Position numbers and translations under genes: made by a program. Positions 22,140-32,789 of a stretch of DNA of 64,000 nt are shown piece by piece; within the stretch, counting starts at the first letter, position 1; the number at the start of each line of letters is the position of its first letter. Below the pieces are notes generated by a model that saw nothing but the letters and a program-made list of their open reading frames with translations, had not been told where the DNA came from and did no database searches. The DNA lies in contig NC_092320.1 of NCBI RefSeq assembly GCF_036785885.1, forward strand, positions 16,431,557-16,495,556, read 5' to 3'. This DNA is from Coffea arabica. Its lineage: Eukaryota > Streptophyta > Magnoliopsida > Gentianales > Rubiaceae.

Positions 22140-22541
22140 TGTTACATCTGAAAGAAAGGATGCCAGCTGGAATCGTAGTGCCAGGAGTTGTTATGCCACA
22201 TCAGACGGGTGGTTGAGTTAGTTACGCCATGTCAGCTGTTCTGTTAGGTAGTTAGGAGCCGGAAATAGAAGGAGTGTGCAGAAAGGGAAAGTTTGGGCAG
22301 GAAGACGGTTAGCTGAAAATGGAAAGGTTGCGGAATTAGAAGGCGGTTAGCTGAAGTAGTATAAAAGCAGTTGTGGGTATGCGAGGAAGGGTAGTCAGAA
22401 GTATTGTTTCCAATTGTATTCATTCCCATTCTCTGTTCTTTTTCTCTGCAATAACATTTGCTCTCTCACTCGAGTTGTCTTCTCCAAATTGCAACTCCTG
22501 TTTGAGAGTATTTCCCAGTGATCTCACTATCCTCCGTAACA
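22140..22541 (+). repeat. 3' LTR
   Basis: 402 bp, same as the 5' LTR except for A at 22305 (G at the corresponding 17324). Confidence 0.96.
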
Positions 22542-22546
22542 TTGTG

Positions 22547-24688
22547 ATATGCAAATAAGAGTGGCAGTCTATATAATTGCTAGACTAATTGTGACTCGTA
22601 AATACCACAGTATTAATTGTGTCTTCAATTGGATGTGCGATTGAGGCTACCAAATTATGTACTTAGAGATTAAATTACCAAAATGTTCAATTTACAAATC
22701 ACTGCATAAATTCTGCTCTGGATTCACTTTTTTTTTTTTTTTTTTTTTGGGTGCCTTCTGGTTCTGGGGCTAGATTGTTGTAAATTAAGGGCGGGTTGTA
22801 GTAGCTCTCAAATAAAGATTCGAAAAGAGGAGGCGCAGGGCCCTTAGAAAACGTGATTTTGGTATAGCAGTTTTGGGCCTTTATGGACAGGACCGTATGA
22901 TGGCGTGATCCTTTATGGAGCTATTATCAGGCAAGGGATGTAGACCAATTTTGTATTTTCGCCTTCAAGTTAGCAGCAGTGAATAATTCCACACAAGAAT
23001 TGATTTATATGACTAAAACATGTAATCAAACTTGTGGTGCACAAAACTTATCACATAATGAGTAAAAGTGCAATCTACCAAAAACATTTCAAAACCCTAA
23101 GGCTACGATATATATATATATATATTTTAATATGAAAATGTTTGAGTGGGTTTGATTTCGGTTGCTACCATGAGTCGGGACATATTCTCGGAATCTTATA
23201 TCGGTAATGGAATTTGAATATACTACCTTTTGTGAGAAAGTAATTCATTCTTACCAATCGAACCAACTTATGTTAGCTAATACTATGATAATTGCTGGTG
23301 AGGTATTGAGCTCGTCCACTTAACTCATTGGCACTACAAGGTGTGTTTTTATAATCTACAATTTTCGTTTAGGGAAAGTGACCATTATTTGAAAGCAGAC
23401 CAAAAAGATAAGTAAAATATTCACTTTGAAACAATCATCAACTCGAGAGAATTGGGTAAGCTAAGAATGGTCTGCGACTCATCAAATTCAAGATAATCCC
23501 TCGCATCTCCGAGCAAACATGCGATTGAACTGCTCAAATTTCTTGCTCTAAGTCACAATGTTGGGTTTTAGGTAAAAGACCTCTTGCCTTTCTCAATCTT
23601 GTCACTTCTTCTTGGTCAACCTTGCATTGCATCCGACGTATATTTTTCCAACAGTTATGGCAAAATTCTTCGTAGCCAAACTAAAACTGAACAGAAATGT
23701 TCTTAATTACGTATACTAACCAATTAAAAATTCAAGAATGGGTAGTTAAACAACGAATTTCCTCCTCAGGTCCTCAACATCGATTATGAATCACTAAATT
23801 TTTGTTTCAAAGATCCCGCTATACATAATTATCATTACTCTTATAAAAGTACCATGAATCTTGGTACCTTTAAGTATAAGCATTTTTGTGAACTTAGTTT
23901 TTGGTGTTTCAATTATACTCTTATTAATTGATGATTAAAGTTTCATGTTACGCTCTTATGATTTATGCTGTTTAAAATTCATTATAGAAAATAATGGTCG
24001 ATGACAAGATAGAATATTAGTTGATGATTAAGTTCACCATATTATATCATACTAAATTGATTTATAAAGGAAAATATTGAATTGAGAAACATTGAGCAAA
24101 TAGATGAAATAATAAGTTGTACACATCCAATTTAGCAGAATAGGAAGAATTTAGGACATGTTGCACCTAGTGTCATAATTGTATCAATATGAATAGTTAA
24201 AAAAAAGAAAGTAAAACACAGACTAAAACTAAAAAATCATATGTGACATAAAGAATGATAAATATTACCCCAAAAAATTTGAAAAATTCAATTCAAATGT
24301 CATAAAAGAAAACATTAACGTCACCTGAATCGAATAGAAATACATAGATATAGATACAGATATTTTGATACCAAAAGTATCATTAGTCTTAGATTAGAGT
24401 GTTGCAAAATCTGGTCTTAGTTTTTAGTGACACCCAAAATACTCTTCCCTCCAATAATTAGAGTCATCGCATTTCAATAATAGACAATAAAGGCAGTGGT
24501 TACAAAAATGAAGCATCAAATCTAAATTATAGTGACAAATAAAATAATAATGCACTTTTATCTAAAAATATCCATTTTCGTTTTACTCCCAATTTATCTG
24601 TTAAAAAAATTTTTCGATTATCCACAATTCCATTTCCAAGATCATCAAAAATATTAAAATATATACTAGGGAAAAAGTGATTTTAGGA
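22547..24688. other. Intergenic, nothing recognised
   Basis: AT-rich sequence with a T run near 22730-22748 and an (AT)n tract near 23108-23124. No coding exon, RNA gene or clear transposon end identified. Confidence 0.5.
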
Positions 24689-25768
24689 CAAAAAAGTTAT
24701 TATTATGCTCAATTTGCTTCAGAGAAAGTAGGAAAGTCAACTAACCAATAATTTGAAGGTATCTATAAGAGTGAAAGAAAAAAAAAGAGAAAAAGTTTAG
24801 ATAAATGTCTCAAATCATCTAATCTATTGACATAATATATGATCAGATGATTTACTGGACTAAATTGGATACAAATAATAAATATAAAATAGATAATTTA
24901 GTAGACCTATGAGATATTATTGCCGAAGTATAATGATTGTCAATAATATCTAAAAAAATGTTATATTTTAAGATAATATAATCACGTGAAATATTACCAG
25001 TGATACTAAAGTTTGGAAAATCACTTTTTACAATATAAACTTTGACATAATATATATAGAGGTCTTCTATAGGGTAAGTTTACTCAACAAAAGTTGCTAT
25101 TTTCCGGATAAATTTGTCTAAAATCATTACAGCAAAGTTAGGCCTTAAAACTTGAATTGTTTCAAAATTAAGTTGGTAAGAAAAAATAGAAACTTGTTCT
25201 AAATTAAGGGATCTTGCAATTGAGATTCACAGGTACAAAGTAAATAGAATCTGTGGATTTGCACCTGGCATGCATATACATATTAGAAAAAGACTATTCC
25301 ACTATCCTAAAGTAGTATTATCTTAAAACGCGGAGAGCAGCTATTATCCTTGGAGTTGTGGACTTTAATCTCTTTTCTGTACTTCGTTGTGAAAATCCAG
25401 AAAAAGTGGGGCAAAACATTACATGAGATATATATGCAGTCCTTGCTACACTTAGAGAAGCGACGCAGTTCACTGAGGTGTCTAAATCCACATGGAACTA
25501 TGTCCTGCAGATTAGACTGTTTCTAATGTCCCTATTGGTTTGATAAGAGACACGGAGACAAGGTTGCTTGAGAGGCAAATATACCGACAGATTACACATC
25601 AATATTCGTTGTTTTAAGGAAATTCTTTTACAGGCTGTACTTAATATAGTCATTCACTGTTTTAAGAAATCCTTTTTGCTCTAAAATGATGCATCCTCAA
25701 GGAATTATCCATGCTCCATCTTAAATATATCATTCATATTGTTGTGAGGACCATAAAGGATAAAGGCG
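24689..25768 (+). repeat. Direct repeat of about 1.05 kb, copy 1
   Basis: Begins CAAAAAAGTTATTATTAT and ends near GGATAAAGGC. It aligns nearly throughout with 26357-27408, including marker strings such as 'aagtcaactaacca', 'gggatcttgcaattgag' and 'ctgcagattagactgtttc', with scattered substitutions and small indels. No coding potential recognised. The repeat could be an old segmental duplication or long terminal parts of an unrecognised element; neither copy shows TG...CA ends. Confidence 0.85.
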
Positions 25769-25788
25769 TTAAAATATTAGAAATAAAA

Positions 25789-26236
25789 AGGAGCATTAGG
25801 GGGGTAGATTATGCAACAAATCACTATATCTTCAAAACAAGGACTACGGATTCTTCTAGTAAATTATGCAATAGATTGTTTCCATTATCATACAAAGCAT
25901 ATTAAAGGAGACAAATTTCACTACCATATAAAACCCTAACTTTTCACTAATCCTTTTGGCGATAGAGATATATTTCACTACAAATTAACAGTTTTTTCTA
26001 ATCCATGTATGGATTATGCTATTAAATTAACCTAAATGAAGAAGTCAAAAGATTTATTTTGATTATCAGTTTCGGTTTTCATTTTCGATTTCTTTAGCTT
26101 CGCTGGAGATGACTTTTCTCTCGGATGCCATCTTTTTGTTGCCATTATCACAATTTTCACTATCTCTAGATCTGGATTGATTTTTGCTAGTATTATCCAA
26201 AAATTTCTTAGAGTTTTTCTTGTCCCTCTCTCCTCT
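25789..26236 (-). repeat. Fragment of a MULE interior (matches 29599-30046)
   Basis: From AGGAGCATTAGG to the CTCTCTCCTCT region, this segment aligns with the inside of the 2.4-kb MULE derivative at 27950-30355, in the same orientation. Read on the minus strand, both copies keep one open frame with the same Lys/Glu/Ser-rich peptide style (DKKNS.KFL.N.SKN, then ISSEAKEIEN) to a stop near 26066 and 29882. That suggests former coding sequence. Confidence 0.8.
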
Positions 26237-26278
26237 TAGTGAAGCTGATGAAGTGAAACTAGAGAAATTTATTTGTTA

Positions 26279-26298
26279 TAATAGAGAGAGAGAGAGAG

Positions 26299-26330
<32 letters not shown>

Positions 26331-26332
26331 GT
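26279..26332. repeat. (AG)n(TG)n microsatellite
   Basis: About ten AG units followed by about thirteen TG units, lying between the MULE fragment and the second copy of the 1.05-kb repeat. Confidence 0.95.
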
Positions 26333-26356
26333 GATGAGAGAGTAGGCATGCACCCA

Positions 26357-27408
26357 CAAAAAAGTTATTATTATACTTAATTTGTTTCAGAGAAAATAGG
26401 GAAAGTCAACTAACCAGTAATTTGAAGGCATCTACAAAAGTGAAAGCAAAAGAAAAAGAGAAAAAATTTAGATGAATATCTCAAATCATCTAATCTATTG
26501 GTATAATATATGATCAGATGATTTACTGAACAAAATTGGATACAAATAATTAATGTAAAATAAATAATTTAGTAGACCCATGTGATATTATTGCTAAAGT
26601 ATGATGGTTGTTAATAACATCTAAAACATGTTATATTTTAAGATAATATAATCACGTGCAAAACATGTGAAATATTACTAATGATACTAAAGTTTGGCAA
26701 AGCACTTTTTACAAGATAAACTTTGACATAATATATCGGTCTTTCTTAGAGTAAGTTTACTCAACATCAGCAAAAGTTGCTATTTTTTGGATAAATTTGT
26801 CTAAAATCATTACAGCAAAGTCAGTACTTAAAATATGAATTGTTTCAAAATTAAGCTTGCAAGAAACAATAGAAACTTGTTCTAAATTAAGGGATCTTGC
26901 AATTGAGATTCACAGGTACAAAGTAAATAGAATCTGTGGATTTGCACATGGCATGCACATACATATTAGAAAAAGACTATTCTACTGTCCTAAAGTAGTA
27001 TTATCTTAAAACGCGAAGAGCAGCCATCATCCTTGGAGCTGTGGATTTTAATCTCTTTTCTGTACTTCGCTGTGAAAATCCAGGAAAAGTGGGGCAAAAC
27101 ATTACATGAGATACGCCATAAAAGCGACACAATTCACACGGAATGTGTCCTGCAGATTAGACTGTTTCTAATGTCCCTATTGGTTTGATAAGAGATACAG
27201 AGACAAGATTGGTTGAGAGGCAAATATGCCAATAGATTCCGCATCAACATTTGTTGTTTTAAGAAACTTCTTTTACAGGTTGTCCTTAATAGTCATTCAC
27301 TAGTTCCCACTATTTTAAGAGGTCCATTTTGCTCTAAAATGATGCATCCTTAATGAATTATCTTTACTTTATTATCCATATTGTTGTGAGAACTGCAAGG
27401 GATAAAGT
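26357..27408 (+). repeat. Direct repeat of about 1.05 kb, copy 2
   Basis: Partner of 24689-25768, offset 1668 bases at its start. It lacks about 40 bases around 27112 relative to copy 1. Downstream the two copies diverge: copy 1 runs into MULE-derived sequence, copy 2 into unrelated DNA. Confidence 0.85.
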
Positions 27409-27940
27409 CACCTTCCACTTTTGCCTTGAAATATTAATAAAAGGGATAATCTTTGTAATGTTGTTAGTGCAAGTTTTTTTAGAGTAACGTTTTAATTGGT
27501 ACTTCACCTTTCTTGCGATTTAAAAATCTGTTTTCACACATGTGATATGCATGTACTCACAATAGTGTAAAAAGTGTTTACATTTTGTTATAGTGTAGAA
27601 AAGATTAATTCAATTAAGAAACAATCAACCTTATTCTCACAATTTAGTTTTGCAGCTCTCAAAAAAGATTGAGCCATAATATTGTCGACGTAGTATGTAT
27701 TTATTAACTTCTACTTAAATATCACAATATCAAATTGGTGGGTCATTAATCACGTACAATTTGATATCTCAAAGTACTTAGTCATTACTCATTGTTTAGA
27801 AAAAGTAATAAGTGTTGTAATAGATTCTAAGGCGAATTAAAACTAACTTCATAGGCTTGACAAGAATAATTTAAAGCAAACTAAGAATGAGATGTTGAGA
27901 TAAAAATTGTATAATTTGGTCAACATCTCTAATTATATCA
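27409..27940. other. Intergenic, nothing recognised
   Basis: About 530 AT-rich bases between the direct repeat and the MULE target duplication; no feature supported. Confidence 0.5.
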
Positions 27941-30364
27941 AATAATCCTGGGGTATATACTATTTTGACCCCTCAAACTATGCACGTATCTCGCTTTAAT
28001 ATCTAAACTTCAAAATGGGATACTTCAATCTCTCAACTATCAAATCTATCGCAATTAAGGAAAATCATTGACAAAATTCCAAAATCTTCAGTCTTCTTGG
28101 GGTATGTAAACATGTGCCATTGAATGAGGGCAAGTATAAGAATTCATAAAAATATATAAAAAAATAAAAAGGAAATTATTTAGCACAAAGGAGGGATTTC
28201 CTCCTTTTATTCACCACATACGGGTCATATTCTTGATCCAATCCAGTCCATAAAAGGATATCAATGTGTCCCACATAAATAGAGACCAATTGGCTACATC
28301 TCCAAATGAGGGGAAAGAACTAAGAAGAAAAAAAAAGGTTAGAAATCTGAAGATAAAAAAGAAGAAAAAGGAGAGATGATTAGGAACGCATGTAATTGTG
28401 AAAAACAACCATTGATGAACATCATGGATAGACTTAAACCCAGGAAGTAGGTTTCGTCAATGGTAATTTCCATTAGGTATTTCTATTTGTACTTCCCCAT
28501 GTTTCCAGTTTGTATGCAACCCATCTAGCTAAACTTGTCTTTATTTTCTTAATGGTGTTGTTAATGTAGGAATCGGGAGGATGCAGATACTAGGATTGGA
28601 TTGATCATTGATCCTGAAATATGTCAAAAGTTCAAGGGTCTAATCCCTGGAATGTTAAGAACAAAAAACAAAATAGAAGTTGAGAATGAGAGGTTGCAAG
28701 AAAACTCAAGGGTGTAGCAAAGGAAAATAAGAAGGTTGAATGTATAGTTGCTTCTTCACTGGGTTGTCGCTGTTCTATGGTCACCAGTATCCATCATATT
28801 GGCCTTCTCTAGTTCACTTCATCAGCTTTACTACACTCAGCTTTCTTTGCTACCATGTCAAGTCATTTGTATCATCAGCATTTATTGTGGCTTCATTGAT
28901 GATATTTGGAATGCCTACTCCTACATCAGTTTCATTTTCAATGTCTACTTTCAAGGATTTCGAGTTAGCTACACCAAAAAGCGCATCTTGAGTATCTAAC
29001 TTTTGTGGATGCATGTTTACTCCCTCATCATCACTCTCACTCTCTTTTATTATAATAACATCACTATCGCAACTAGCTGCACCTTCATCTTTCCCAGCCT
29101 CTTTTGAAGGAGTTGTCCGACTTTCATGCATGGTTTTATTTTACATATCCTTAGCATGGAACCTCACCCTATTAGCTCTACCTCCAAAAGCAAGATACAC
29201 CTTAGCAACTCTATTAGGTTGTAAGGTATTAACAAGTAATTCACAGTCCCTATCACATAAGCCAAAAACTAGTCCGTGATCGAGTGAAAATCCCGGTAGT
29301 CTACCGTACCACCCACAACCTACATCTTTTGGGTATCCAAGTTTTTCTCACATTTATCAAGCATTTGAAGTGACCATTTTTCAGGATTACACCCATCAAT
29401 GAGGTCAACCCTTCCTCCTGCGTATTCTGTGTTAGGCGATCTTGTAAACTCTCGCTGATGGCATATCTCTAAAGTAAATGGTTCAGGCCAAATACCATTT
29501 TGCCCGCTCTCTGATTTTAAGCAAATAAGTTTTTTAATCAGAAAATGTTTTAAAAAATTCAATAATTTCTAAAAGGGTATCACAATGTCATCAACACAAG
29601 GAGCATTAGGGAGACAGATTATGCAATAAATCACTATATCTTCAAAATAAGGACTACAGATTCTTTGAGTAAATTATGCAATAGATCTTTTCCATTACCA
29701 TACAAAGCATATTAAAGGAGACAAATTTCACTACCATATAAAATCCTAACTTTTCACTAATCCCTATGGCGACGGAGACATATTTCATTACAAATTAATA
29801 GTTTTTTCTAATCCATGTATGGCTTATGCTATTGAATTAACCTACATGAAAAAGGCAAAAATTTTATTTTGATTACCAATTTCAGTCTTTATTTTCGATT
29901 TCTTTAGCTTCACTGGAGATGGCTTTTCTCTTGAATGCCATTTCTTTCTTGCCCTTGTCGTAATCTTCACCGTCTGTAGATCTCGATCGATTTTTGCTAG
30001 CATTAGCCAAAAATTTCTCAGAGTTTTTCTTGTCCTTCTCTCCTCTCTCTTTCTCTATAATTTACAAATCAAAGCCCTAAACCAAAGAACCCAAAATGTT
30101 TTTCCATCTATTTTCTATTTATTTTGCGATGAAATTACATTTATGCCCTCGTCATTTTGGTAGAATTTGAAACCTAGTCTCGTTTAATGGCGTATGTTTG
30201 CACACCTCAAGAAGACTGATGATTTTGTGGATTCTATCAACGGTTTTACTTAATTGGGATGGATTTAACAATTTAGGGATTTAACTATTCCATTTTGAAA
30301 TTTAGGGATTGAAGTGATATAAAGTGCATAGTTTGAGGGTCAAAATGAAATTTCCAATAATCCT
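27941..30364 (-). mobile_element. MULE-type element (2.4 kb) with perfect 9-bp target duplication
   Basis: Element 27950-30355 is flanked by aataatcct at 27941-27949 and 30356-30364. The terminal inverted repeats extend about 180-230 bases. Both arms contain TTTTGACCC.TCAAACTATGCAC and CAGTCTTCTTG.GGT on opposite strands, with moderate divergence. The interior holds a broken minus-strand piece of a MULE transposase N-terminus but no DDE domain, zinc finger or SWIM domain. It is therefore a non-autonomous deletion derivative of a Mutator-like element. Confidence 0.88.
28850..29562 (-). pseudogene. Remnant of MULE transposase N-terminal (PB1-like) region
   Basis: Minus-strand translation gives YAGGRVDLIDGCNPEKWSL, then after a frame shift near 29320 GCGWYGRLPGFSLDHGLVF and a segment ending FHAKDM plus a stop. 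This is the pattern of the N-terminal PB1-like domain of plant MuDR-type proteins (GG-x-V...D-x-D, Y-Y-x-x-P...LDDGL...D-D). It is followed by an acidic linker (SDVIIIKESESDDEG). The transposase core is absent. Function is lost; the assignment rests on pattern, so moderate confidence. Confidence 0.68.
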
Positions 30365-31329
30365 TCCCTGGAAACAAATAAAAGCGTTTTAGAAATGAGG
30401 CAATAGAGAAAAGTTAACAGCTTATTGATGATTAAACATGAAAAGCAAGAAACTTTATTTTTATGATATGCTAATTGGTGTCATTAAGTTTTCGGCAGAT
30501 TCTTTTCTTTGTTTTGTACTATTGGAAAACAGTAATTTGCTGATTTCATGTGTTTGAAAGATGCTATACTCACTCTTGCATGCCAATTGCCAAAGAATGT
30601 ACAAAAGAAAAGAACAAGAAATTCCAAGTATAGCTAGTCTGGAAATTCTTCTTGTTATAGAAATCAAATTTAGATAGAGCAAGTACAATGGTTTGTACTA
30701 GCCTTTGATGGATATTAGGTAAACCTTCAACATGCAAAATCTTTCATGTATTGGGTCGTACCTCAGTAGTCCATTTAGTTTTTATTTTATTTTATTTTAT
30801 TGAAGTTGCCTTTTAATGTTGCTTGCCGATTAAGTCTTGAAAGCTAATAGTGAGGGTAGGGAAAACAGACCAATTCTTAGAAACGTGGTCGGCTCGGTGA
30901 CGGAACATATTGCAGTCAATTTTCGTTGTTGGACTGACCAACAATCACACAAATGCCCTTTTTGTTTGGATAAAGAAAGTTGAAAATCATGCGATCACAA
31001 ACGTTTGCCTACATATGCTTAAATTCCAGAAGATGACATTCACCAGTCTAGGATGAGATGATGCTCGTTCAAAATGAGTAATTATCCAAACAATGTTAAC
31101 TTTTATATGGAATTTTAGCGGCAGAGCAAGTAATTTATGAAAGGGGTGGGGAAAGGGGCATCTTGTCAATATTGAACACCAATACTTTTCCAGTCTTAAA
31201 AAGAAATAAGTTAAAACTTTATAAACCATAAAATTAGGAAAATGGAGAAAATATATTAAATGATATAAAAAATTTTCGGGGGTCAAGAAGAGGACTTTTT
31301 AAAAAAAATTAGAATTTAATAGTCGTTAA
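30365..31329. other. Intergenic, nothing recognised
   Basis: Contains a TTTTA pentamer run near 30780-30800. No coding or RNA gene supported. Confidence 0.5.
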
Positions 31330-32368
31330 ATAAAAATTTAGCTTAATTACATTTATCACCCTTGAGGTTTAGCCAAATTACCATATGAATCCCATCGTTT
31401 GGTCAAACTACAAAAGTCCTCTGTCAGTAACCTTCTGTAAACCCAACTAACATATATTACTAAAATGACAAAATTGACCCAATACAAAAAGTTGGAAAAT
31501 AAAACACAAACGTGGAACAAAATGGGATAAGGACAAATCTCCGCGCTGATATCCATCTTCCAAATGGACCAAATCTTTCTTTCCTCTTCTTTCATCAATT
31601 CTCTTTTCTTGCGTATTATTTTTCCTTGTCTATTGAACGTATTGTTTTATCAATTGAATCTGCAACTTAGATTTGGTTCTTGACATAACAAAATAGTTTT
31701 TCTTTCATGTTTTTTTGGAGCGTGGCATGAATTTGCTGCTAATGGTGCAGAATTTTTTTGCATCTTCTTTTCTTATTTGTTATTAATTCTGGTCGTGGTT
31801 ACCATGTTACAAGATTAAGATGCTGTGAACAAAATATTATTGTTGTTGACATCTCAAAAAGTGTTTTCTTTTGATTTTAGTGTTTGAAGTTAGATTTAAG
31901 ACTCCTAAAAAAAAAGTTTGATCTAAGAGATATTAATGGATATGAATGAGGTGGCCTTGACAATTTTCTTTGGATTTTGGTAGTTTGAATAAAAGAAAGA
32001 TCACTACCTACATGACTAGGTATCTTGAAACATCCATGATAGATTGGCATTTGGAGTTGGAGATTTTGCTTTAGCAAGGCTACAGTTGGTGTTTCCGGGG
32101 AATAAGGAAGAAATAAGGATGGCGGAAAAAAAAAGAAGAAGAAGAAAAAGGTAATAATGCTTCGAGGGTATTTTTGGACCTTCACGTAAAGTTACTACAG
32201 TCTTTGTTGAATTTCAGGTGGTCAACGTCAAAGGACTAACGGGAGGGGTGTAGTAGTAACAATTTATGATTTTTAGGGGACGCCCTATAGTTTGGCCAAA
32301 CCAAGGGGTCCATTTGATAATTTGGTCAAGTTTCTAGGGAAGTAAATGTAATTAATTATAAAAATTTA
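31330..32368. mobile_element. TIR element of about 1 kb, non-coding
   Basis: Body 31341-32357. The arms carry TTAATTACATTTA followed by diverged matches (GGTTTAGCCAAATTACC against ACTTGACCAAATTATC; GTTTGGTCAAACTA against GTTTGGCCAAACTA). The 11-mer ataaaaattta stands on both sides (31330-31340, 32358-32368) and contains the probable 9-11 bp target duplication. No coding region. Size, ends and duplication length suit a Mutator-type non-autonomous element. Confidence 0.75.
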
Positions 32369-32762
32369 AAAACTTATGGATTGGTTGCAACCCTTCCTCC
32401 CCGTTGACTCCGCCTTGAACCTCTGCGCTTATGATATTCTACATTATAGGGCCTTTAAGTTATTCAAATTTGTCCCCCTTACATTAGGAAACTAGTATAG
32501 AGTAAGTGTAATTGTAAGTCTATCTTAGGTCTCTTTAGGTCCTCTTCCCCCTATTATAGAGTAAGTGTAGGTCTATCGTGTCCGAAAAAAAGGTTCTCCC
32601 TCCCCTAGCATAAAGTAAGTATAGGTCTATCGTGTCCCAAAAAAAAATATTAGGAAACCAGGAGGTGATAGTTGGTACATAATTATTGGGATTCGAAAAA
32701 AAAATCTTAGACTTGATTAGGTTAAGACAATATAGGGAAGATTGGGGGATTATCCAACATTA
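32369..32762. other. Intergenic spacer with short direct repeats
   Basis: The phrase 'tagagtaagtgtaggtctatcgtgtcc' and close variants occur three times between about 32495 and 32640, a local degenerate tandem repeat of roughly 65-bp period. Nothing else recognised. Confidence 0.55.
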
Positions 32763-32789
32763 AAGAAGTAGTAGTTCTTTTTTTTTTTT

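Larger units (their letters stand above)
17154..22546 (+). mobile_element. Complete Ty3/gypsy chromovirus LTR retrotransposon
   Basis: Two 402-bp LTRs (17159-17560 and 22140-22541) begin TG and end CA and enclose a primer-binding site, one gag-pol frame and a purine tract. The flanking 5-bp duplication is ttgtg at 17154-17158 and 22542-22546. I found one difference between the LTRs: G at 17324 versus A at 22305. Domain order Gag, protease, RT, RNase H, integrase, then a chromodomain-like tail places it in the chromovirus branch of Ty3/gypsy. It inserted less than 300 bases downstream of a protease gene and is apparently intact, so it may be autonomous. Confidence 0.97.

Noticed and set aside
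28740..29279. Plus-strand frames over the PB1-like remnant
   Set aside because: Hydrophobic, low-information translations antisense to a recognisable minus-strand MULE segment.
31877..32185. 102-residue minus frame
   Set aside because: Falls within a non-coding TIR element; Phe runs come from a poly-A tract.
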